Assembly (NCBI GenBank): GCA_030040175.1
Contig: JASHUF010000220.1
Span: 1 to 5,372, forward strand
DNA length: 5,372 nucleotides
Source of the DNA: Acidobacteriaceae bacterium
GTDB taxonomy: Bacteria > Acidobacteriota > Terriglobia > Terriglobales > Acidobacteriaceae
Direction of reading: 5' to 3'
The notes under the pieces are model-generated. The model was not told the DNA's origin and did not search any database. It was given only the letters and a program-made list of their open reading frames with translations. A program made the position numbers and the translations under genes. Of this stretch, positions 1 to 4,957 are shown one piece after another. The first letter of the stretch is position 1. Every line of letters begins with the position of its first letter.

Positions 1-180
1 ACATTTACGTTTCTGCTGGTTCCCGACGAGGGCCTCAGTGCGCAGAAGAAATCTGCCATCGCGGCGCTGCTCGCCTGGATGCTGACCGCGGGCCAGAAGG
101 AGTGCGCATCGCTGGGCTACGCGCCGCTGCCGCGCGAGATTGCACAGCGGGAACTGGCAGCCGTGAACGCGTTGAAGTGA
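1..180 (+). CDS. pstS: Phosphate ABC transporter substrate-binding protein PstS, C-terminal fragment
   Basis: The first reading frame is open from the window edge to a TGA at 178-180 and encodes 59 residues, starting TFTFLLVPDEG and ending ELAAVNALK. The pattern TFTFLLVP, then a helix ending in AWMLTAGQKECASLGYAPLP, is the C-terminal signature of PstS: a late beta-strand, then the [WM]xLTxGQ helix, then GYAPLP. In the family, PstS binds inorganic phosphate in the periplasm and delivers it to the PstCAB permease. Only the extreme C-terminus is here, so the phosphate-binding residues, signal peptide and start lie upstream of the window. The rest of a pst operon cannot be seen; the next gene is convergent, so pstS is the last gene on its side. 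A related phosphate-binding protein outside the high-affinity system is possible. Confidence 0.85.
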   Translation, partial: TFTFLLVPDEGLSAQKKSAIAALLAWMLTAGQKECASLGYAPLPREIAQRELAAVNALK

Positions 181-221
181 AGGCGGACCCCGCGCCCGGC
201 GAGCCCGCGCACAGAAATGGG

Positions 222-242
222 GCCCGGATGCGCATTCCGGGC
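222..242. terminator. GC-rich hairpin between convergent pstS and ftsB
   Basis: The arms GCCCGGA (222-228) and TCCGGGC (236-242) form a perfect 7-bp stem with a 7-base loop. A nearby GAGCCC (201-206) can also pair with GGGCTC (239-244), giving an alternative fold. The hairpin lies in the 75-base spacer between two genes that end facing each other, where a shared terminator would be expected. Neither strand has a run of T after the stem, so it does not meet the classical intrinsic terminator model. The terminator role is inferred from position. Confidence 0.35.
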
Positions 243-255
243 TCGGGGGTTGGCT

Positions 256-636
256 CTACCTGTTTGCGTTCGCCGGCGCGTCGGGCAGGGTGTAGATCAC
301 GTCGCCGGGCCTGGCATAATGCAGCTTTTCGCGGGCTTCACGCTCAATGGCGTCGGGATCGGATTGCAGCCGCTGGATCTGCTGCTGCAGGCCGGCATTC
401 TCCTGCTCGAGGCGCTGGATCTCCTTTTTGAGCGCCCGGTCCTGGGCGCGCTCGTGCTCCCACGCGGAGAGCCCGTGCTTGCCGTCGATCACGTGCCAGG
501 TGAGCAGAAGGGCAAGCAGCACCGCGAGCACGGTGCCGGCCGGACGCCAGCCATGCTGCATCTTGGTTATCAGCCTGTCCCGCAGGAAGGAAGGCTTTTT
601 CGCGGCCGGTTCGGTTTGGAGATTCTCTGTTGGCAT
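256..636 (-). CDS. ftsB: Septum formation initiator family protein (FtsB/DivIC-like)
   Basis: This 126-residue bitopic membrane protein has the FtsB/DivIC layout. A basic cytoplasmic N-terminus (about 1-32) is followed by one membrane helix (about 33-50, GTVLAVLLALLLTWHVI), then GKHGL at 52-56, which matches the family's GxxGL. A charged coiled coil (about 57-92, with heptads such as LKKEIQRLEQEN) follows, and then the conserved end DPDAIEREAREKLHYARPGD at 93-112, continuing VIYTLP. In the family, FtsB pairs with FtsL through the coiled coil and bridges FtsQ to FtsWI at the division septum. The length is normal. The start at 636 gives the full basic N-terminus but has no clear Shine-Dalgarno; Met26 (559-561) is an alternative. 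The stop is TAG at 256-258. The gene is convergent with pstS and separated from the mutase by a long structured spacer, so it probably has its own promoter. FtsB and DivIC cannot be told apart from this alone. Confidence 0.88.
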   Translation of the reverse strand: MPTENLQTEPAAKKPSFLRDRLITKMQHGWRPAGTVLAVLLALLLTWHVIDGKHGLSAWEHERAQDRALKKEIQRLEQENAGLQQQIQRLQSDPDAIEREAREKLHYARPGDVIYTLPDAPANANR

Positions 637-664
637 GATTTGTTATTTCTGCGCGTCGTGTTCT

Positions 665-783
665 CTACGGCATTTTCTGAATTACTGTGTCCTTTTCATT
701 TCCTCGTAAGGTCGCCGCTCCCTGTTGGTCGCGTCGACTCTGCCTTCCGTCTTCGGGATACAGCTACTCAGAAAATGCGTTAG
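665..783. repeat. Spaced inverted repeat, 16-bp arms (14/16)
   Basis: The arm at 665-680 (CTACGGCATTTTCTGA) is the reverse complement of 768-783 except at two adjacent positions (668-669 against 779-780). The inner 11 bp (670-680 with 768-778) match perfectly. The arms enclose 87 bases. The region sits just upstream of ftsB. It could be the ends of a small non-autonomous element, a pair of binding sites, or chance; the 11-bp core alone is only moderately unlikely in a spacer of this size. Confidence 0.5.
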
Positions 784-828
784 CCCCTACAGGGCTAAGG
801 AGTCCTGTAGAATTTCCTTCCCAGGACT
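780..828. repeat. Three overlapping, mutually exclusive hairpins
   Basis: Three perfect 7-bp stems share arms. Stem A pairs TTAGCCC (780-786) with GGGCTAA (792-798) across a 5-base loop. Stem B pairs CTACAGG (787-793) with CCTGTAG (804-810). Stem C pairs AGTCCTG (801-807) with CAGGACT (822-828). A and B compete for 792-793, and B and C compete for 804-807, so A plus C, or B alone, can form. The stems exist on either strand. A is reached first by transcription from the left, C first by transcription leaving the mutase gene toward ftsB. The layout resembles an attenuator, but no leader peptide or terminator T-tract was found, so it may equally be part of a dispersed intergenic repeat. Confidence 0.55.
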
Positions 829-880
829 GCGCCCTCGACTTCGCTCGGGCTTACTCGAGCTTGACCCGGGCTAACTTCTG

Positions 881-897
881 CGCTCCCTCCGGGAGCG
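881..897. repeat. Compact GC-rich hairpin
   Basis: CGCTCCC (881-887) and GGGAGCG (891-897) form a perfect 7-bp, six-GC-pair stem with the three-base loop TCC. It sits 10 bases before the left arm of the 907-1077 inverted repeat. There is no T-run on either side to support intrinsic termination. It could stall polymerase or be part of the surrounding repeat. Confidence 0.45.
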
Positions 898-906
898 GCA
901 TCGCGA

Positions 907-1077
907 CTAGGACGTATCGACATATAGACCCGGCAAAAATGCTCGGAAATTAGGCGCCGTACGCGGCCTAAGAACGAAAAGCAACCGCAGATCCTTCGAC
1001 TCCCTCGCGCTTGCGCCCGGTCGCTCAGGATGACAAACCCTCTATTTTCCGCCTGCCTATATGTCGATACAGCCTAG
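907..1077. repeat. 171-bp unit bounded by 21-bp inverted repeats (19/21)
   Basis: The arm at 907-927 is the reverse complement of 1057-1077 at 19 of 21 positions. The 14-bp core GTATCGACATATAG (914-927) is perfectly matched by CTATATGTCGATAC (1057-1070), and CTAGG (907-911) by CCTAG (1073-1077); the two mismatches are the adjacent bases between these blocks. A perfect 14-bp match is very unlikely by chance in a spacer this size. The unit holds a bulged hairpin (TTAGG 950-954 with CCTAA 967-971, plus CCG/CGG around TACG) and a dispersed-type repeat, but no gene. Its right arm contains the stop codon of the mutase gene. It has the form of a small MITE-like element or paired protein-binding sites. 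No target-site duplication is evident next to the arms. Confidence 0.65.
988..1035. repeat. Dispersed-type intergenic repeat ('CCTTCGAC...GTCGCTCAGGATGACA')
   Basis: The segment has ATCCTTCGAC at 991-1000 and GTCGCTCAGGATGACA at 1020-1035, with a GC-rich middle of CGC/GCG alternations. The ends are an imperfect palindrome: ATCCT (991-995) pairs with AGGAT (1027-1031), and CGAC (997-1000) with GTCG (1020-1023). I recognise this as a variant of a short palindromic intergenic sequence that occurs in many copies in Acidobacteriota and some other phyla. The identification is from memory, and only one copy is present in this window. It lies inside the 907-1077 inverted-repeat unit. Confidence 0.5.
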
Positions 1078-2489
1078 CTCAAGACAAACTTTTCGGCCGC
1101 GGCCTGGAGCGCTTCCCTATCGTGCTCGCTGCGCGCCTCCGTATAGGCCCGCACCACCGGCTCAGTGCCGGAGAGCCGGTAGCAGACCCAGGAGCCATCG
1201 TCGAAGATGAGCTTGAGCCCGTCGGTGCGCACGATCTCGGCGACTTTGCGCCCGCTCAGCTCCGTGGGGTCGGCCTTCAACTTCTCAGTGAACCGGGCTT
1301 TCACCTCCGGGGTCAAGCGGAAGTTCTCGCGAACGGGATAATAGGAACCAACCTTGCCAAATAGCTCGCGGAGTTGCTCGCCCAGGCTTTTGCCGCGCAC
1401 GGCCACCATCTCCGCCATCAGCAGCCCGGCGAGGATGCCGTCTTTTTCCGGAACGTGGCCGCGAATGGTCAAGCCCGCCGACTCTTCGCCGCCGATGGCG
1501 ATCTTGTCTTCGAGGATGAGCTCGCCGATATATTTGAAGCCGACGGGCGTTTCATAGAGCGGAACCTTGTGGCGCTCGGCGAGTGCGTTGACCAGGTTGG
1601 TGGTGGCCACGCTCTTGGCCACGCCGTTGCGCCAGCCGCGCGTCTCCACCAGGTAATCGAAGAGGAGGGCGATGACGTAATTGGGCTGCAGGAAGGTGCC
1701 GCCGGCGTCGACGATGCCGAAGCGGTCGGCATCGCCATCGGTGGCAATGCCGATGGCCGCGCCGGTCTCCGTCATCTTTTTCTTCGCGTCGCCGAGCAGG
1801 GGATCGTCCGGTTCGGGCGCGTGGCCGCCGAAGAGAACATCGCGGGTATCGTGCACGGTTTCGACGGGGACGCCGGCCGCGCGCAGCAGATCGGACGCGT
1901 AGCCGCGCCCGGCGCCCCAGAAAGGATCGTAGACCACCTTGATGCGTGACCTGGCGATGGCCTTGAGATCGACCAGCTCTGCCAGCCGTTTGAGGAACGC
2001 GGGCTTGACGTCGGCGGTTTCGACCGCTTCGCGGGGTTCTGGTTTTGCACTGGCGCCAGAGGAAGCGTCGTTAGCGGCGATGTTGGCGATGGCGGCTTCG
2101 ATCTGCTTCGTCACCTCGGGCAGAGCCGGCGCGCCATCGGGGGTGGAGTACTTGATGCCGTTGTACTCGGGCGGATTGTGCGAGGCGGTGAAGTTGATGG
2201 CGCCCGAAGTCTTGAGCGTGCGTACCGCGTAGGCGATGGCCGGCGTGGGCGCGGGCTCGGGGATCACGATGGGCGCGACGCCGGCTGCGGCGAGCACGCG
2301 CGCCGCCTCGGCCACGAAGGATTCGCCCAGGAAGCGGGGATCGCGGCCGACCAAAACGCGGTGCGGCGCGGGGAGAGATTTTACATAGACGGCAATCCCC
2401 GCAACCGCCAGGCGGATATTGGCGACGGTAAACTCGTCGGCCACAATGGCGCGCCAGCCCGAGGTGCCGAACTTGATTTGAGTGCCCAT
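1074..2489 (-). CDS. Phosphoglucomutase/phosphomannomutase family protein (alpha-D-phosphohexomutase)
   Basis: This 471-residue enzyme carries all four catalytic signatures of the superfamily in order. The phosphoserine loop TASHNP is at 101-106, with Ser103 as the phosphorylated residue. The metal-binding loop DGDADR is at 251-256 (Asp251, Asp253, Asp255). The sugar-recognition loop GGEESAG is at 333-339. The phosphate-binding loop RLSGTEP is at 438-444. The N-terminal FGTSGWR (7-13) is also conserved. Family members interconvert hexose 1-phosphates and 6-phosphates through a bisphosphate intermediate in the cytoplasm. GEESAG, rather than the GEMSGH of phosphomannomutases or the GEQSGH typical of GlmM, suggests glucose as the main substrate; this is an inference. 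The length fits the compact bacterial class. The ATG at 2489 is supported by a Shine-Dalgarno, and the stop is TAG at 1074-1076. The gene stands alone on its strand, divergent from the kinase. Its stop codon falls inside an inverted-repeat arm, but the protein is intact. Confidence 0.93.
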   Translation of the reverse strand: MGTQIKFGTSGWRAIVADEFTVANIRLAVAGIAVYVKSLPAPHRVLVGRDPRFLGESFVAEAARVLAAAGVAPIVIPEPAPTPAIAYAVRTLKTSGAINFTASHNPPEYNGIKYSTPDGAPALPEVTKQIEAAIANIAANDASSGASAKPEPREAVETADVKPAFLKRLAELVDLKAIARSRIKVVYDPFWGAGRGYASDLLRAAGVPVETVHDTRDVLFGGHAPEPDDPLLGDAKKKMTETGAAIGIATDGDADRFGIVDAGGTFLQPNYVIALLFDYLVETRGWRNGVAKSVATTNLVNALAERHKVPLYETPVGFKYIGELILEDKIAIGGEESAGLTIRGHVPEKDGILAGLLMAEMVAVRGKSLGEQLRELFGKVGSYYPVRENFRLTPEVKARFTEKLKADPTELSGRKVAEIVRTDGLKLIFDDGSWVCYRLSGTEPVVRAYTEARSEHDREALQAAAEKFVLS

Positions 2490-2496
2490 CGCCTTT

Positions 2497-2500
2497 CTCC
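2497..2500 (-). promoter_or_regulatory. Shine-Dalgarno of the hexomutase gene
   Basis: On the minus strand GGAG is followed by a 7-base spacer (AAAGGCG) and then the ATG at 2489. This is standard spacing and fixes the start, which also leaves the conserved FGTSGW motif close to the N-terminus as usual. Confidence 0.7.
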
Positions 2501-2536
2501 GATTCCGCGGGCGCGTTCCGGCTGCCCGTAAAGAAG

Positions 2537-2542
2537 TTTATA
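2537..2542 (-). promoter_or_regulatory. Possible -10 element of the hexomutase promoter
   Basis: The minus strand reads TATAAA here, 47 bases before the ATG, in otherwise GC-rich DNA. No good -35 hexamer is seen at 16-18 bases upstream (the best is GTCTCC-like), so the call rests on the -10 box and its position. Confidence 0.3.
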
Positions 2543-2670
2543 GCGCATGGCACAGGGCAGGAGACTGGCGGTGCGCCGGCCCGTTTCCTCAAGATTCGTG
2601 GCAGATCGCGGAAAAAATAATCTCCGGATAACCGGCGAACCGCCCCTGTTCCGCGGATAAAGGTTCTACC

Positions 2671-2680
2671 CTGTTAACAG
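2671..2680. promoter_or_regulatory. Perfect 10-bp palindrome CTGTTAACAG, possible operator
   Basis: CTGTTAACAG reads the same on both strands and lies in a relatively AT-rich patch of the divergent spacer, 181 bases before the mutase start. A two-fold symmetric site between divergent genes is a typical place for a dimeric regulator. No regulator is encoded nearby and no second copy was found, so the role is speculative. Confidence 0.25.
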
Positions 2681-2697
2681 CAAGTGGCATCAAAGCT

Positions 2698-2805
2698 GTG
2701 AACGCACCCATTGAGCCGAAACGGTTTGAGAGCGAAGATGCGATCGAGGCTGATGAAGCTCGGCGTGAATGGCTACGGCGATTCCTGCGGCACTGTATCC
2801 TTTGA
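2698..2805 (+). CDS. Doubtful small ORF, 35 codons, unknown
   Basis: A GTG-initiated frame encodes MNAPIEPKRFESEDAIEADE followed by ARREWLRRFLRHCIL, then TGA at 2803-2805. The peptide has an acidic middle and a basic, amphipathic-looking end. There is no clear Shine-Dalgarno, and third-position GC is roughly half, lower than expected for a gene in this GC-rich window, so coding support is weak. The same frame stays open for about 53 more codons past the TGA (to a TAG at 2965-2967), which would allow a degraded longer gene, but that extension resembles no protein I know. Confidence 0.15.
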   Translation: MNAPIEPKRFESEDAIEADEARREWLRRFLRHCIL

Positions 2806-2845
2806 ACAGCCGTGCTGTGTCGACGGCTCCCTGTCGGCCCCACTC

Positions 2846-2863
2846 CACGAACGCCTGTTCGTG
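2846..2863. repeat. Perfect hairpin in the divergent spacer
   Basis: CACGAAC (2846-2852) and GTTCGTG (2857-2863) form a 7-bp stem with the loop GCCT. A smaller stem, AGCCGT/ACGGCT (2808-2813 with 2823-2828), lies just upstream. Neither is followed by a T-run. They may be parts of a leader RNA of the kinase gene or have no function. Confidence 0.3.
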
Positions 2864-3103
2864 AGAACCTCGGGTTGCTCCCACCCCGGGTTGGTCGCCT
2901 CGGCTTGAGACCGCCGACTGGGGAAGACGGCAACTCAGGAATCGCTTTAGCCACGCCGACCGATTAGCGTCTCTGCTCGAAGCTCGGCCACAGGTTGGAT
3001 GGAGCCTGGGCCACTGATTTGATCGAGCGAGTTGAACCTGGGGTTCTCTACACCGGCCAGCATTTGCACACCGCAGCCGCCGATGAGGCAGGCCAAGGGA
3101 TTC

Positions 3104-3108
3104 AGGGA
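3104..3108 (+). promoter_or_regulatory. Likely Shine-Dalgarno for the histidine kinase
   Basis: AGGGA is followed by a 7-base spacer and the ATG at 3116. The competing starts are weaker: a TTG at 3032 and an ATG at 3083 have no such site, and the ATG at 3152 has GGAAG only 2 bases away, which is too close. This site therefore decides the start chosen for the kinase, with moderate confidence. Confidence 0.45.
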
Positions 3109-3115
3109 AATCCAG

Positions 3116-4801
3116 ATGGCAGCAAATTTACGATCTCGGACGGTGGAAGAGATGAACTCAGTAGTTCGACCGCGTTGCAGCGAGCCGCGCACCGTGGCTC
3201 GACAGACGTGGCGAGCCGGATGGGTTGTCTGCGTTTTCCTGCTGTCGTGTGCGACGTTCGCGTGTCAGGATCAATCCGGACCGGTCATCAAATTCACTCG
3301 AGTCCCGCGCGCAGGCGAGGGCGGCCCGGATCGAACGGACACCATCGAAGGCCGAGTGATCCGGGCCCGTCCTGGTCAACGCATCGTCTTATTCGCGCAT
3401 TGGGGCGCCTGGTACGTGCAGCCACTCGTCGATCAGCCCTTTACGATCATCCAGCCGGGCTCAAAGTGGCGAAATAGAACACATTTCGGCACACAGTACG
3501 CGGCCATTCTCGTGGATGCGAATTACCAGCCTCCCTCGAGCGTTGACTCTTTGCCGTCTCCCGGTCACGGCGTAGTTGCGGTCGCGATGGTCAACGGCCG
3601 GCCCGAGTTCTGGCAGACATGGTGGTTTTTGCTCGCGGCTACGCTGGCCTCGGCAGGGATCGTGGCCGCCTACTTTCTCCAACGCATCGTGCTTTTGGCG
3701 GGCGCGGAAAGGAGATTTCGCGAAGCGATCGAAACGATGCCGGCGATGGCGTTTGTCACTCGGCCCGACGGCTATTGCACGTTTGTCAACCGGCGTTGGG
3801 TTGAATTCACGGGATTGACGCTGGAGCAGACGTCGGAATCAGGCTGGCAGGCTGCGGTTCATCCCGACGATCTCGGTCGAGTTGTCAACAAATGGCGTGC
3901 GTCACTGGCTTTGGGGGAACCTCTCGAGTACGAAGTTCGCCTTCATCGCGCCGCGGACGAAACATTTCGCTGCTTTCTGATGCGCGCCGTGCCGCTGCGG
4001 GATAACCGAGGGAAGGTTTTGAAGTGGTGCGGCGCGGCAACGGATATTGAGGACCGCAAGCAGGCTGAACAGCTCCGGGCGGATCTTGCCCATGTGAGCC
4101 GGGTCAGCACGATGGGAGAACTGGTGGCCTCCATCACACACGAGCTCCTGCAGCCGATCTCGGCGACTACCTTGAATGGCCAAGTAGCTTTGCGATGGCT
4201 TCAGCGCGACCCGCCGGACATCGCCAACGCGAGTCAGAGTGTTTCGGCCATCGTCCAGGACGGCAACCGTGCGGCAACGATCATCGAACGCCTGCGGTTG
4301 CTCTACAAAAAGGTCCCTCCCCGGCGAGAGCCGGTCGCAGTGAATAGCGTGATTGCCGAAATGGTCGAATTGCTGCGGAGCGAAGCCAATGGGCACGCGG
4401 TATCAATCCGCACCGATCTCGAAGACGATCTTCCGGCGGCGATGGTAGATCAAGTGCAGCTTCGGCAGGTGCTCATGAACCTGCTGTTGAATGCCATCGA
4501 GGCGATGAGCGATACCGGCGGCGTGCTGACGGTCAAATCGGAATCGGGCGCGCAGGACGTAATCCAGATCTCCGTAATCGACACCGGGCCCGGGCTGCCG
4601 CCGGGTAAGGACGACCAGATATTTCAGGCGTTCTTTACAACGAAAATGCAAGGAAGCGGCATGGGCCTGGCTATAAGCAAGTCGATCATCGAGTCCCATC
4701 ACGGGCGGATATGGGCCAACGGCAACGAAGGACGCGGCGCGACATTCCATTTCACGCTGCCGCTGGCGGGTCAAGAAGATGAACGACCGGTGGGAAGCTG
4801 A
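3116..4801 (+). CDS. Membrane-bound PAS sensor histidine kinase (FixL/NtrB-like) with periplasmic domain
   Basis: With the ATG at 3116 the protein is 561 residues. A hydrophobic segment at about 36-50 (WVVCVFLLSCATFA) acts as signal peptide or first membrane helix. Residues about 53-161 form a periplasmic region with DTIEGRV, RARPGQRIVLFA, GAWYVQP and HFGTQYAAILV. A second membrane helix spans about 168-190. A PAS domain (about 199-313, with RPDGYCTFVNRRWVEFTGLT) ends in a PAC-like motif, VLKWCGAATDIEDRKQAE. The DHp domain carries the phospho-acceptor His342 in HELLQP, and the CA ATPase domain carries the N box (Asn455, Asn459), G1 DTGPG (489-493), F box FFTTK and G2 GSGMGLA (513-519). All catalytic boxes are intact. 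The family autophosphorylates the His and passes phosphate to a response regulator. HELLQP replaces the usual HELNQP of this class. No regulator follows; the next gene is convergent. The signal sensed is unknown. The ATG at 3152 would give a shorter n-region and remains possible. Confidence 0.9.
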   Translation: MAANLRSRTVEEMNSVVRPRCSEPRTVARQTWRAGWVVCVFLLSCATFACQDQSGPVIKFTRVPRAGEGGPDRTDTIEGRVIRARPGQRIVLFAHWGAWYVQPLVDQPFTIIQPGSKWRNRTHFGTQYAAILVDANYQPPSSVDSLPSPGHGVVAVAMVNGRPEFWQTWWFLLAATLASAGIVAAYFLQRIVLLAGAERRFREAIETMPAMAFVTRPDGYCTFVNRRWVEFTGLTLEQTSESGWQAAVHPDDLGRVVNKWRASLALGEPLEYEVRLHRAADETFRCFLMRAVPLRDNRGKVLKWCGAATDIEDRKQAEQLRADLAHVSRVSTMGELVASITHELLQPISATTLNGQVALRWLQRDPPDIANASQSVSAIVQDGNRAATIIERLRLLYKKVPPRREPVAVNSVIAEMVELLRSEANGHAVSIRTDLEDDLPAAMVDQVQLRQVLMNLLLNAIEAMSDTGGVLTVKSESGAQDVIQISVIDTGPGLPPGKDDQIFQAFFTTKMQGSGMGLAISKSIIESHHGRIWANGNEGRGATFHFTLPLAGQEDERPVGS

Positions 4802-4802
4802 A

Positions 4803-4848
4803 CCCCACGGCCACGGCATCTCCGGCCCGCCAAAGCCGGGCCATGGGG
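4803..4848. terminator. Long imperfect hairpin between convergent kinase and peptidase genes
   Basis: Starting two bases after the kinase stop codon, CCCCACGGCC (4803-4812) pairs with GGCCATGGGG (4839-4848), with nine of ten positions matched and one C/A mismatch. A shorter inner alternative pairs GGCCCG (4824-4829) with CGGGCC (4837-4842); it competes with the outer fold. The position between two genes that end facing each other suggests a shared terminator, but there is no T-tract on either strand. The remaining spacer to 4957 shows only a short direct repeat, GATCGGC at 4881 and 4891. Confidence 0.4.
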
Positions 4849-4957
4849 CGCCAAATCGGCCAATGCAAACAACGAAGCATGATCGGCGGGGATCGGCACT
4901 GCGGACGCTTGACCGGCGACAGGGAAGATGCTCCCCGGCGAACGCCGTTGAGGCTAC

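Larger units (their letters stand above)
637..1073. other. Structured intergenic region with no credible gene
   Basis: These 437 bases separate the start of ftsB from the end of the hexomutase gene. Open frames here are short, start mostly on rare codons and show no recognisable protein. The DNA is packed with symmetry instead: a spaced inverted repeat at the ftsB side, three overlapping alternative hairpins, a compact GC hairpin, and a second spaced inverted repeat enclosing a dispersed-type repeat. Each is listed separately. No convincing -35/-10 pair for ftsB was found, though its promoter should lie in the first 100 bases or so. No tRNA cloverleaf was found. Confidence 0.7.
2490..3115. 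other. Long divergent intergenic region between hexomutase and kinase genes
   Basis: This 626-base spacer contains the starts of two divergent genes and must hold their promoters. Several frames are open for 60-120 codons, but none gives a recognisable domain, and they disagree with one another in strand and frame, as expected of GC-rich non-coding DNA. Identifiable items are a -10-like TATAAA for the mutase, a perfect palindrome at 2671-2680, a doubtful 35-codon ORF at 2698-2805, small hairpins at 2808-2828 and 2846-2863, and the likely kinase ribosome binding site. No clear sigma-70 promoter pair for the kinase was found. Confidence 0.6.

Noticed and set aside
217..783. 188-codon plus-strand frame over ftsB and its upstream spacer
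   Set aside because: It is antisense to the well-supported FtsB/DivIC-like gene and has no recognisable domain; GC-rich DNA commonly leaves such frames open.
637..1073. tRNA, small-RNA gene or riboswitch in the structured spacer
   Set aside because: No cloverleaf, T-loop or known riboswitch core was found; the stems are better described as repeat-type hairpins.
1374..1949. 191-codon plus-strand frame inside the hexomutase gene
   Set aside because: It is antisense to a gene with four intact catalytic motifs; its low-complexity Ala/Gly/Val/Asp composition is that of a mirror frame.
2548..2553. TGGCAC as a sigma-54 -24 element
   Set aside because: There is no TTGCA-like -12 element at the required spacing.
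2589..2954. 121-codon minus-strand frame in the divergent spacer
   Set aside because: The translation is rich in Arg, Ser, Gly and Pro with no domain or plausible ribosome binding site, and it conflicts with other open frames over the same DNA.
2947..3192. 81-codon minus-strand frame with a hydrophobic stretch (PLACLIGGCGVQML)
   Set aside because: It looks lipoprotein-like at first, but the hydrophobic segment is internal, not near the start, and the frame overlaps the kinase N-terminus antisense.
3186..3266. Lipobox at the end of the kinase signal segment (LLSC or TFAC)
   Set aside because: Neither matches the usual [LVI][ASTVI][GAS]C pattern well, so lipid attachment is not claimed.
4403..4819. 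138-codon minus-strand frame over the kinase ATPase domain
   Set aside because: It is antisense to the intact N, G1, F and G2 boxes and has no domain of its own.
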